A stretch of 64,000 bases of DNA, taken from positions 1-64,000 of the forward strand of contig NZ_QZWD01000016.1 of NCBI RefSeq assembly GCF_003602005.1. The letters are read 5' to 3'. This DNA is from Salinisphaera sp. Q1T1-3 (GTDB lineage: Bacteria > Pseudomonadota > Gammaproteobacteria > Nevskiales > Salinisphaeraceae). The translations under genes were made by a program, and so were the position numbers. Shown here piece after piece: positions 55,326-63,264 of the stretch (position 1 is the stretch's first letter; the number at the start of each line of letters is the position of its first letter). The notes under the pieces are model-generated. The model ran no database searches, was not told the origin of the DNA, and saw only the letters and a program-made list of their open reading frames with translations.

Positions 55326-55435
55326 TAGTGGTGACCCATCAGGTGTCGGATGTAGCTGATCAGGCTGAGCAGGACGCACAGTGGCATCGGGATCGCGAGC
55401 CAGAACCATGTCGCCGTCGTGAGCGAGTCGTTCAT
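55325..55435 (-). CDS. 36-aa membrane peptide, probable symporter small accessory protein
   Basis: From the ATG at 55435 the minus strand encodes MNDSLTTATWFWLAIPMPLC, VLLSLISYIRHLMGHH and a TAG stop. It is one hydrophobic helix with a short polar N-terminus and a basic His-rich tail. Such tiny proteins are encoded next to SSS-family symporters in other bacteria (symporter small accessory proteins). Here it lies between putA (74 bp upstream) and putP. GGGGGAA precedes the start. The stop codon is formed at the border of repeat A8, so the original C-terminus may have been changed. Confidence 0.6.
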   Translation of the reverse strand: MNDSLTTATWFWLAIPMPLCVLLSLISYIRHLMGHH

Positions 55436-55508
55436 ATGATGTTCCCCCGGGTTGGTCTGGTGATGGCCGCATTGCTCAAGGGCAACCCGGCCTGGAGCGA
55501 GTCGGCGC

Positions 55509-58500
55509 TCAATCGCGATGCGATTTGCGTGCCGGCTCGGTGGCCGCCTCTCGGTTGAGGCGTTGCGGCTCGGGTGTCACGAACGCGTGGTCGTCCGGCT
55601 CGTCTTCTTCCAGCGACATGAGCGACGCGTTGCCGCCGGCCGCTGTGGTGTCACGTGAGACGGCCCGTTCGGTGGCGAATCGGTGCAGATAGTGCGGCCC
55701 GCCGGCTTTCGGGCCGGTACCGGACAGACCTTCGCCGCCGAAGGGATGCACGCCGACGACCGCGCCGATGATATTGCGATTGACGTAGGCGTTGCCGACT
55801 TTCAGGCGCTTCAGCACGCGTTCGACGGTGGTATCAATGCGGCTGTGGATGCCGAAGGTCAGCCCGTAGCCCAACCTGTTGATGTCATCGACCACGCGAT
55901 CGATCTCGTGTGAATCAAAACGGATGATGTGCACGATCGGGCCGAACTGTTCCTCGCCGAGCTGGTCGATCGAGTCCAGCTCGTAGATACGAGGCGCGAC
56001 GTAAGTGCCGGCTTCGTGTGCCTCGGAAAGCGCGCAGACATAATGCCGTTCGAACTGGTGATCGGCGTATGTCGTATAGGCGAGCAGATTGTCGCGGGCC
56101 TCGGCATCAATGACGGGCGTGACATCGGTACCGAGATGCCAGGGGTCGCCGATCGACAGCTCGGCCATTGCACCGGAGAGCATTTCGATGAGTGAATCGG
56201 CGATATCGGACTGCACGTAAAGGACGCGCAGTGCCGAACAACGCTGGCCCGCACTCTGAAATCCGGAGCGGATGATATCGGCCACGACCTGTTCGATCAG
56301 TGCCGAGGAATCCACGATCATCGCGTTCTGGCCGCCGGTTTCGGCGATCAGCGGGATGATCGGACCGTCGCGTTCGGCGAGCGTCCGGTTGATCTTCTTC
56401 GCGGTCGCCAGCGACCCGGTGAAAGCCACGCCGGCGATGCGTGCGTCGGCGACGAGTTTTGCGCCGATGTCGCCGGCCCCGGGAAGAAAGGCCAGCACGT
56501 CGCCGGGGAAGCCGGCTTCGTGCATCAGTTCGACGGCCCGGGCACCGATCAGACAGGTCTGCTCGGCCGGCTTGGCAATGACCGCGTTGCCGGCCGCCAG
56601 TGCGGCGGCGACCTGGCCGGAGAAGATCGCCAGCGGGAAATTCCACGGACAGATCGCCACGAACACGCCGCGGCCGTAGAGCCCCCAGGTATTGCGTTCG
56701 CCGGTCGGGCCGGGCAGGACGTGATTGACCGAGAACTCGTCCTCGACCTGGACGGCGTAATAGCGACAGAAATCGACGGCCTCGCGAACTTCGGCTACAC
56801 CGTCGGCGATGTTCTTGCCGGCTTCCAGCGTACAGATCGCGATCAGCTCGGCGATGTGGGCTTCCAGCAGATCGGCATAGCGCCGCAGACAGGCCGCGCG
56901 TTCGACCGCCGGCGTGGCCGCCCAGCGATCGGCAGCTCCCGCGGTGGTCGCCAGGGCCGCTTCGACGTCGTCGGCGTTCGCGAGCGCCACATGGCCGATC
57001 ACGCGATCGATATGCGCGGGATTATGGACCGGTGTCGCCTGGTCGCGTTCCAGCAGATCGCGAGCGCGTTTGGCCATGTCGCCGCCGATGAGCGGGCCGG
57101 CCTGCCAGGTCTGGGCGGCGGCTTCGTCCATCGATTCGGAAAGCGTCGTCAACGTGCGCAGATCGGATAGATCCAGCCCCTTGGCATTGGGGCGCCGTGC
57201 GCCGTAGAGATCGTGCGGCAGCGGAATCCGATGATGGCGGACCTGATCCTGGGCACGGACCACGCGGACCGGATCGGCCACGATATCGGCGATCGGTTCG
57301 TCCTCGTCGACCAGCCGGTTCACGAACGAGCTGTTGGCACCGTTTTCCAGCAAGCGACGCACCAGATAGGCCAGCAGGTCCTCGTGCGCGCCGACCGGGG
57401 CATAGATTCGACAGCGCGGTCGACGCACGCCTTTTTCCACGATCTCTTCGTAGAGATCCTCGCCCATGCCGTGCAGGCGCTGGAATTCGAAATCGGTGCG
57501 CTCGCCGACGAGATGCCGGATCCAGGCCAGCGTATGGGCATTGTGAGTGGCGAACTGGCCATAGAACACATCGTCGTGGGCCAGGATCCGGCGTGCGCAG
57601 GCCATGTAGGAGACATCGGTATTGGCCTTGCGGGTAAAGACCGGATAACCGGCCAGCCCGGCTTCCTGGGCACGCTTGATCTCGGTGTCCCAGTAGGCGC
57701 CCTTGACCAGTCGAACCATGATGCGACGCCCGTGACGGCGACCCAGCTCGGCCAGCCATTCGATCACGTCCAGCGCGCGTTTCTGGTAAGCCTGCACGGC
57801 CAGCCCCAGGCCCTGCCAGTCGCCGAGTTCTTCATCTGCCGAGGCCATCTCGAACAACGACAGCGACAGATCCAGCCGGTCGGCTTCCTCGGCGTCCACG
57901 GTAAGGTTGATGTCGTATTTCGCCGCGAGTCGGGTCAACTCTGTCAGCCGCGGCAGGAGCTCGGCGACCACGCGATCGCGATGGGCCAGCTCGTAGCGGG
58001 CGAGCAGAGCCGAAAGTTTGACCGACACGCCGGGAGCGTCCTCCGGGCCGCGATCGCGGCTGGCCTCGCCACAGGCGACGATCGCATGGTGATAATCGTC
58101 GAAATAGCGTTTCGCGTCGGCATCGGTACGGGCCGCCTCGCCGAGCATGTCGTAGGAATACGAATAGCCGCGTTTCTCCAGCGAGCGCGCGTTCTTGATC
58201 GCCTCTTCGATCGAGCGACCCATCACGAACTGGTGGCCCATGATCTTCATCGCCCGGCGCACCGCCGAGCGGATGAACGGCTCGCCCGAGCGCCGGACCA
58301 TGCGCCGCATCGTCGCTCGGAAATTGGCCTCGGGCAGATCCTCGCGACGCAGCATGCGCCCGGAGATCATCAGGCCCCAGGTCGAGGCATTGACGAACCA
58401 CGACTTGGATTCGCCGAGATGGGACTCCCAATTGGAGCCGCCGATCTTGTCCTCGATGAGTTTGTCGATGGTCGCCGCGTCGGGGATGCGCAGCAGCGCC

Positions 58501-58766
58501 TCGGCCAGACACATCAGGACCACGCCCTCGGCACTGGAGAGTTCGTATTCGGCCATGAAGGCATCGATACCGCCGCCTTGGCTAGCCTTGTCACGCACGA
58601 TTTCGACCAGCGCGGCGGCCGCGGACTCGACGGCGTCAGCCGCTTGTGCGTCGAGTGCGGCGGTTTCCAGAAGTCTTGTCACCTGCTCGGCCTCGTCGGC
58701 GCGATAGGTCGCCAGCACCGGCTGATAGGTGGGATCGGCGTGGACTCGGGGCGCAGACCATTTCAT
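55509..58766 (-). CDS. putA: Bifunctional proline dehydrogenase / P5C dehydrogenase
   Basis: This 1085-aa enzyme oxidises proline to glutamate in two channelled steps. The PRODH domain (about 90-530) has LVKGAYWDTEIKRAQEAG, YAPVGAHEDLLAYLVRRLLE and NGANSSFVNRL for FAD and substrate. The ALDH domain (about 570-1040) has FVAICPWNFPLAIFSGQVAA, catalytic Glu in AETGGQNAMIVDSSAL and catalytic Cys in SAGQRCSALRVLYVQS. There is no N-terminal ribbon-helix-helix, so it is not its own repressor as in E. coli; the divergent AraC protein is the likely regulator. The start at 58766 has AGGAG upstream. Confidence 0.95.
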   Translation of the reverse strand: MKWSAPRVHADPTYQPVLATYRADEAEQVTRLLETAALDAQAADAVESAAAALVEIVRDKASQGGGIDAFMAEYELSSAEGVVLMCLAEALLRIPDAATIDKLIEDKIGGSNWESHLGESKSWFVNASTWGLMISGRMLRREDLPEANFRATMRRMVRRSGEPFIRSAVRRAMKIMGHQFVMGRSIEEAIKNARSLEKRGYSYSYDMLGEAARTDADAKRYFDDYHHAIVACGEASRDRGPEDAPGVSVKLSALLARYELAHRDRVVAELLPRLTELTRLAAKYDINLTVDAEEADRLDLSLSLFEMASADEELGDWQGLGLAVQAYQKRALDVIEWLAELGRRHGRRIMVRLVKGAYWDTEIKRAQEAGLAGYPVFTRKANTDVSYMACARRILAHDDVFYGQFATHNAHTLAWIRHLVGERTDFEFQRLHGMGEDLYEEIVEKGVRRPRCRIYAPVGAHEDLLAYLVRRLLENGANSSFVNRLVDEDEPIADIVADPVRVVRAQDQVRHHRIPLPHDLYGARRPNAKGLDLSDLRTLTTLSESMDEAAAQTWQAGPLIGGDMAKRARDLLERDQATPVHNPAHIDRVIGHVALANADDVEAALATTAGAADRWAATPAVERAACLRRYADLLEAHIAELIAICTLEAGKNIADGVAEVREAVDFCRYYAVQVEDEFSVNHVLPGPTGERNTWGLYGRGVFVAICPWNFPLAIFSGQVAAALAAGNAVIAKPAEQTCLIGARAVELMHEAGFPGDVLAFLPGAGDIGAKLVADARIAGVAFTGSLATAKKINRTLAERDGPIIPLIAETGGQNAMIVDSSALIEQVVADIIRSGFQSAGQRCSALRVLYVQSDIADSLIEMLSGAMAELSIGDPWHLGTDVTPVIDAEARDNLLAYTTYADHQFERHYVCALSEAHEAGTYVAPRIYELDSIDQLGEEQFGPIVHIIRFDSHEIDRVVDDINRLGYGLTFGIHSRIDTTVERVLKRLKVGNAYVNRNIIGAVVGVHPFGGEGLSGTGPKAGGPHYLHRFATERAVSRDTTAAGGNASLMSLEEDEPDDHAFVTPEPQRLNREAATEPARKSHRD

Positions 58767-59002
58767 CGAACGAAACTCCTGGTACCTGGCATTCACGAAT
58801 TCATCGCACGGATGCGGCCAGGCCCGCACCGCAAGAGCGCCCGGCACGATCATGATGCCGGGCAGGCCGGTCATGGCAGGCATCAGGCGACCTGAGTTCG
58901 AGACTACTCTGCGGCCGGATTGGTCGTGTTGTTTCGTTTTTATTAATATTTGTCTTCAATTGCACGCAACGGGACACTACCGTCCGGTCGGACTGTCAAC
59001 CC

Positions 59003-59797
59003 ATGAGTCACTCATACGCCCGTCTGAACCCGATTCGTCGCGGTCACGGTGACCACACCCACCGTTGTACCCAGTTGTTGTTCGGGCTCGGTGGCACGGT
59101 TCATTGCGATCTGGCGGACGGTGCTTTCGACGTATCTTGTGGCGAGATCGGCATTCTGCCGCGCGAGGCCCGGCACTATTTCGTCGGCCGCACGGAAGAC
59201 AGCCAGCTTCTGGTCGTCGATCTGTACATGGACGACGACATCGTGCGTCAGATCGAACGGCTGGGTGGACACAGTCCCACGCTGGACGATGTTTTCGTCG
59301 CGCCGCGGGTCATGGCGTTGCCGGGCGAACTCGCGCCGATGATCGGTACCGCGGCGCGTCAGCTGGGGCAGCCGTGTCGGGATACCCGCCTGGTCGCGCA
59401 CCAGTGGGCGACGACCTTCACCGTCCAGGCCTACGAGTTCCTGCAATCGTCCCCGGATCGTTTTGACGGGCGCATCGCGCGTTTCACGGCATTCATCGAC
59501 TCACGGCTTGGCCGGCCGCCGACCAACACGGCGCTGCAACAGCATATGTACATGAGCAGCTCGGCGCTCAACCAGTGGTGCCGTCTGTGTTTCGATCAGA
59601 CGCCGCAGCAGGTGGTCTTGCGGCGGCGGCTGGCCGCAGCGCGCGAGCGCCTGCTGACCACGTCGAGCGCGATCGCCCGGATCGCCCACGAAACCGGCTT
59701 TGCCGATACGCCGACCTTCACCCGCGCGTTCGGCCGGGTCTATGGCCTGCCGCCCGGCGCGGTTCGGCGTGCCGCACGCGAGCGCTCCCAAGGTTAG
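59003..59797 (+). CDS. AraC-family regulator, probable activator of the proline genes
   Basis: This 264-aa protein has an N-terminal cupin sensor domain (HTHRCTQLLFGLGGTVHCDL, GEIGILPREARHYFVG) and a C-terminal double HTH (MSSSALNQWCRLCFDQTPQQ; IARIAHETGFADTPTFTRAF). It is divergent from putA across 236 bp that include an AT-rich patch at 58930-58970. In Pseudomonas, proline utilisation is activated by the AraC-type PruR, so a similar role is likely. The TAG stop (59795-59797) overlaps the start of a repeat. Confidence 0.87.
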   Translation: MSHSYARLNPIRRGHGDHTHRCTQLLFGLGGTVHCDLADGAFDVSCGEIGILPREARHYFVGRTEDSQLLVVDLYMDDDIVRQIERLGGHSPTLDDVFVAPRVMALPGELAPMIGTAARQLGQPCRDTRLVAHQWATTFTVQAYEFLQSSPDRFDGRIARFTAFIDSRLGRPPTNTALQQHMYMSSSALNQWCRLCFDQTPQQVVLRRRLAAARERLLTTSSAIARIAHETGFADTPTFTRAFGRVYGLPPGAVRRAARERSQG

Positions 59798-60187
59798 GCC
59801 CGTCAACACTTCGCACGTGACCGCGTGGCCGGTTTTTGGGCCCAACCCGAAGGGACAAGCGCCCCAAAATCGAGAACACGACGGCAATCCAGCGTTGTAG
59901 CCCGCGGGTGCAGAATGGCGGCACGGCGCGCACGACGCCTCGTCTTGCCGCCCATCCTCAATTTATTAACCCGGCCTAAAAATAGATGATTTTTCGGGTT
60001 GATAACGCGCGTGTGCGACAGCACGCGCGCCACGGCCAACGGCCGTGAAGCCATTGAAAATAAAAAGACGGACAAGGGCCGGCGTTTCTTTCGATGGCGT
60101 TGAAAACAGCTGACGTCGTCAGCTGTTTTGGTGCCGGATTAATAAGGGCGCGCTTGGCGCGGACTCGCACGACACCCCAACACGCCC
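59797..60187 (-). repeat. Mosaic repeat: partial family C end plus family A copy A9 (reverse)
   Basis: Bases 59797-59837 (AACACTTCGCACGTG, then GCCGGTTTTT) match the inverted right end of family C (16659-16839). From 59838 the sequence switches to family A in reverse orientation, with AGGGACAAGCGCCCCAAAAT and CTTGGCGCGGACTCGCACGA, ending at 60187. A 183-bp foreign segment (59963-60145) is inserted inside the A part between CAATTT and GGGCGCGC. It begins at the TAG stop of the AraC gene. Confidence 0.75.
59963..60145. mobile_element. Nested 183-bp hairpin-rich insertion inside repeat A9
   Basis: The segment is bounded by inverted ends TTATTAACCCGGC and GCCGGATTAATAA (12 of 13 matching). It contains four hairpins in series: AAAAAT-N5-ATTTTT (59978-59993), GCGCGTG-N8-CACGCGC (60007-60028), CACGGCC-AAC-GGCCGTG (60031-60047) and a 27-bp palindrome of AAAACAGCTGACG and its inverse around one base (60103-60129). 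It breaks an otherwise continuous family A copy, so it arrived later. It has no open reading frame. Whether it is mobile or a structured RNA-like unit is unknown. Confidence 0.6.
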
Positions 60188-60189
60188 TG

Positions 60190-60470
60190 GGGCGTGTCGT
60201 CGTGAGATATGACGTCGTATTGCCCGCGCCGGGCGTATCAGACAAGACGGGCGCCCAGCGTGGCGGCCCCACGGTCAGAGCCTGCCAGCGGCATGGCGCG
60301 TCCGGCGCGAGCAACTCGAAGAGCCGACGGCCAAGCCACGGCAATCCCGCGTTATCGCTCGCTGACGTGGCATGGCCTCGCCGCACTGGCGATGCCTCGT
60401 CTTGCCGCGACTTGGCCATCGGTGCGATGCCTTATCTGAATACGACACATCCGAGAGCGGGCTGAGTATC
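60190..60470 (+). repeat. Family B interspersed repeat, copy B2 (approximate right end)
   Basis: It starts GGGCGTGTCGTCGTGAGATA, two bases after the end of copy A9. It shares this terminus and the CGCGTTATCGCTCGCTGACG region with the sequence following 46171. The right border is uncertain, near the ACACATCCGAGAG stretch around 60450-60460. Short reading frames within are not conserved between the two copies. Confidence 0.5.
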
Positions 60471-60894
60471 GGGCCGTACGCTGATTTGGCGTGCGGCAAT
60501 CGGGCCAGCTGTGGTGAAAACGCCTATCGATGCGCCACAGACCGCCGGCGCTCAGCCGAGGTGTCCCAGACGATGGCGCATGCCAGCCGTTGGAATGCGT
60601 CGGCCCGGCCGGCCGGGCCGATACCGTGGTGGCGCTCGATTGGTCTCAGCGGATCTGCCGTTCGATGCGGTCCGGATATCGCCCGTCGACCTATGTCCGT
60701 GAGGTGAATTGGCCGCGCGTTCATGAACCCGTGGCCGGGATCGGGCTGGTACAGACAAGGCGCACGCAGTGGCCGGGTAGCGCGACGCATGCCGTTTGGT
60801 CAGCCCGATCTGGAAGAAAGACTTGGCCAATCAGGCGTGTCCGGCTCCACAGTTCTCGTGCGGGGCAGGCTAAGCGAGTGCATATGCGACTATT
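60471..60894. other. Intergenic region without recognised gene
   Basis: More than 400 bp between the repeat cluster and the sugar transporter operon. Several overlapping short reading frames exist on both strands, but none shows a family resemblance or a convincing ribosome-binding site. It may be a decayed gene or spacer. Confidence 0.4.
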
Positions 60895-60902
60895 GGTATA
60901 AT
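60894..60902 (+). promoter_or_regulatory. Predicted extended -10 promoter of the sugar ABC operon
   Basis: TTGGTATAAT ends with a perfect -10 hexamer, TATAAT (60897-60902), preceded by TGG, the extended -10 TGn motif. No good -35 is present at 16-18 bp, which is usual for extended -10 promoters. Directly downstream, ACATGA-TCA-TCATGT (about 60904-60918) is a small inverted repeat over the start region that could bind a repressor. The DUF2291 gene begins about 55 bp downstream. Confidence 0.6.
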
Positions 60903-60964
60903 GACATGATCATCATGTATCCGATTTAATCTGTCCGAACGAGTCGAAACGACGTTGGACGGGT

Positions 60965-61684
60965 ATGGCGCTTTCCGGATTTTTCGAGCCCCGGATTCTG
61001 GGGACCACGATCGGCCTGGCGCTGCTGCTGGGTATTCTGGCGGTCGCGGCACCCGGGCCGTTGGTGACGATCCGTCCGGTCGATCCGGATACCGGGCGGG
61101 TGGTTCTGAACAGTCCGCAGGATGTGAATGCCGCGGGCACGAACCAGAAGTTCGCCCCCGGTAGTTTCGACGCGACCGAATATGTGGCCGGGATCTGGTC
61201 GTCGAAGGTCGCCCCTTGGGCAGCCGACCATGCGGCCGATCTCGATCAGTTGCTCGCCGCCCTCGACCGCGATCCCGAGCAGGCCGAACAACAGTACGGC
61301 GTGGTTTCGGGCGGTGATACCCACAACTTCCTCGTCAAAGGCCAGGCCCGGGTCGCGTCGGTGGATACCTCGACCCCGGTCGGCCAGATCGCGCTCGTCG
61401 ATCCGAGCGGCGAGGACCACGCCATCAGCCTGGCGGCGGGCCCACTGGTCTTCGGTACGGCGCTGCGCGATGCCTTCCCGTTCCTGCAGCTCAACGATTT
61501 CACCAATCAGATGCAGTACGCGAGTGTGGCCAAGGCCATGAACAAGCAGGCGCTCGAGCAGGCCTACAAGGGGATATCGATCGATCAGCTGAAGGGCAAG
61601 ACCCTGCAGTTCACGGGTGCTTTCGCGGCATCGCCGGACGGCTCGATCAGTATCGTGCCGATCGACGTCAAGGTCGGCTCATGA
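60965..61684 (+). CDS. DUF2291 family periplasmic/lipoprotein-like component of a sugar ABC operon
   Basis: This 239-aa protein has an N-terminal hydrophobic helix (about residues 10-30) and a mature part typical of DUF2291. YVAGIWSSKVAPWAADHAAD lies near residue 77, GDTHNFLVKGQARVASVDTS near 119, and the tail is PDGSISIVPIDVKVGS. Members are found almost only upstream of ribose/xylose-type ABC transporters. Its stop overlaps the ATPase start by 4 bp (ATGA). The role is unknown; a periplasmic accessory for the transporter is a fair inference. Confidence 0.82.
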   Translation: MALSGFFEPRILGTTIGLALLLGILAVAAPGPLVTIRPVDPDTGRVVLNSPQDVNAAGTNQKFAPGSFDATEYVAGIWSSKVAPWAADHAADLDQLLAALDRDPEQAEQQYGVVSGGDTHNFLVKGQARVASVDTSTPVGQIALVDPSGEDHAISLAAGPLVFGTALRDAFPFLQLNDFTNQMQYASVAKAMNKQALEQAYKGISIDQLKGKTLQFTGAFAASPDGSISIVPIDVKVGS

Positions 61685-63264
61685 CCGGGAACGAACAACT
61701 GGCCGCCCCCGATCGGGCCGAGGAGCACGCCGTATTCAGCGCCCGCGGGGTCAGCAAGGTCTATCCCGGCACCACCGCGCTGCGGGACGTCGATTTCGAT
61801 GTGCTGGCGGGCCGGGTCAATGTCCTGATCGGCGAAAATGGCGCCGGCAAGTCGACGTTGATGAAGATTCTGGCCGGCATCGAGCGCCCGACCGCCGGGC
61901 GGCTGTCGTTCGAAGGCCAGCCCTACGATGTCGCCAGCCCGCGCGAGGCGATGGCCCTGGGGATCGGCATCGTGCATCAGGAACTCAATCTGTTCCCCAA
62001 TCTGAGCGTGGCACAGAATCTGTTCGTCGGCCGCGAGCGGCGCGGGATCGGCGGCACGTTGCGCCGCGGCGAGCAACGACGGATCGCCCGCGACGTGTTC
62101 GAGCGCATGGGCCAGCCGATCGATGTGGATGCGCTGGTCAGCGAACTGAGCATCGGCCGTCAGCAGATCGTCGAGATTGCGCGGGTGCTGGTCTCGGATG
62201 TGCGCATTCTGATTCTGGATGAGCCGACATCGTCGCTCAGCGAAGACGAGGTCGCGGTGCTGTTTCGGCTGCTGAGCGAGCTCAGGCAGCAGGGTGTGGC
62301 CATCGTCTATATCTCGCATCGTCTGGAAGAGCTCATCGAGATCGGCGATACCTTCACCGTGCTCCGCGACGGCGCGCTGATCGAAACCGGCTGGCGCGAT
62401 CAGGTGGATATCCCCTGGCTGGTCGAGCGCATGGTCGGCAGCCGGGTCGAGGGCCCGTATCGCCAGGTGCCGGCCGATCATCGCCCCGATCCGGATGCCG
62501 CGACCGTGCTCGCGGTCGAGAATCTGCAGTTGCCGGATGCCGTTGGCGGGCGGTTGCTCGACGACGTGAGCTTTCGAGTCACGCAGGGCGAGATCGTCGG
62601 TTTCTACGGTCTGATGGGCGCCGGCCGAACCGAACTGTTCGAGACACTGATTGGCCTGCGGCGGGCCTCGGCCGGCCGGGTGACGGTGGCCGGCCGCGAA
62701 CTAGCGGTCGGCGACGATGTCGCGACCCGGATCGCGGCCGGCCTGGCCCTGGTGCCCGAGGATCGCCAGCGATTGGGGCTGGTACAGAGCCAGTCGGTGG
62801 CACGCAATATCGCGCTGACCCATCTCAAACACTACACGCGCGTCACCGGGCTCGATTTCGGCGCCATGAAAAACGACGTGCAACGCATGATCGACGAGCT
62901 GCTGATCAAGGTCTCGGACCCGGATGTGCTGGTCTCTGCGCTCAGCGGTGGCAATCAGCAGAAAGCAGTGGTCGGCAAGAATCTGCTGACCGAGCCGAAA
63001 GTGCTGCTGCTCGACGAGCCGACACGCGGCATCGATATCAAGGCCCGTCGTGAGCTGTTCGAGATCATGGACCGGCTCGCCAGACAGGGGCTGACCATTC
63101 TCTATGCCTCGTCCGATCTCAACGAGATCACCGGCGGGGCAGATCGTGTGCTGGTCATGGCCGAAGGGCGGATTACCGCCGATTTGCGACGGGCCGAACT
63201 GACCGAAGACGCGCTCGTGGGCAGCGCACAGGTGCAACGCTTGGAAAAGGATCGCTTGGCATGA
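61681..63264 (+). CDS. Sugar ABC transporter double ATP-binding protein (RbsA/XylG type)
   Basis: This 527-aa protein has two ABC ATPase domains. Domain 1 has Walker A GENGAGKST near residue 57, signature LSIGRQQ near 156 and Walker B LILDEPTSSLSE near 177. Domain 2 has a degenerate Walker A (GLMGAGRTE near 314), signature LSGGNQQK near 422 and Walker B LLLDEPTRGIDIKARRE near 442. This asymmetric pattern defines the CUT2 family. It couples to the permease that follows with a 4-bp overlap. The sugar cannot be named because the binding protein is outside the window. Confidence 0.93.
   Translation: MTGNEQLAAPDRAEEHAVFSARGVSKVYPGTTALRDVDFDVLAGRVNVLIGENGAGKSTLMKILAGIERPTAGRLSFEGQPYDVASPREAMALGIGIVHQELNLFPNLSVAQNLFVGRERRGIGGTLRRGEQRRIARDVFERMGQPIDVDALVSELSIGRQQIVEIARVLVSDVRILILDEPTSSLSEDEVAVLFRLLSELRQQGVAIVYISHRLEELIEIGDTFTVLRDGALIETGWRDQVDIPWLVERMVGSRVEGPYRQVPADHRPDPDAATVLAVENLQLPDAVGGRLLDDVSFRVTQGEIVGFYGLMGAGRTELFETLIGLRRASAGRVTVAGRELAVGDDVATRIAAGLALVPEDRQRLGLVQSQSVARNIALTHLKHYTRVTGLDFGAMKNDVQRMIDELLIKVSDPDVLVSALSGGNQQKAVVGKNLLTEPKVLLLDEPTRGIDIKARRELFEIMDRLARQGLTILYASSDLNEITGGADRVLVMAEGRITADLRRAELTEDALVGSAQVQRLEKDRLA

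Noticed and set aside
60094-60465. A 123-aa plus-strand frame across the A9/B2 repeat junction
   Set aside because: It crosses two unrelated repeats and a palindrome, so it cannot be a conserved gene.
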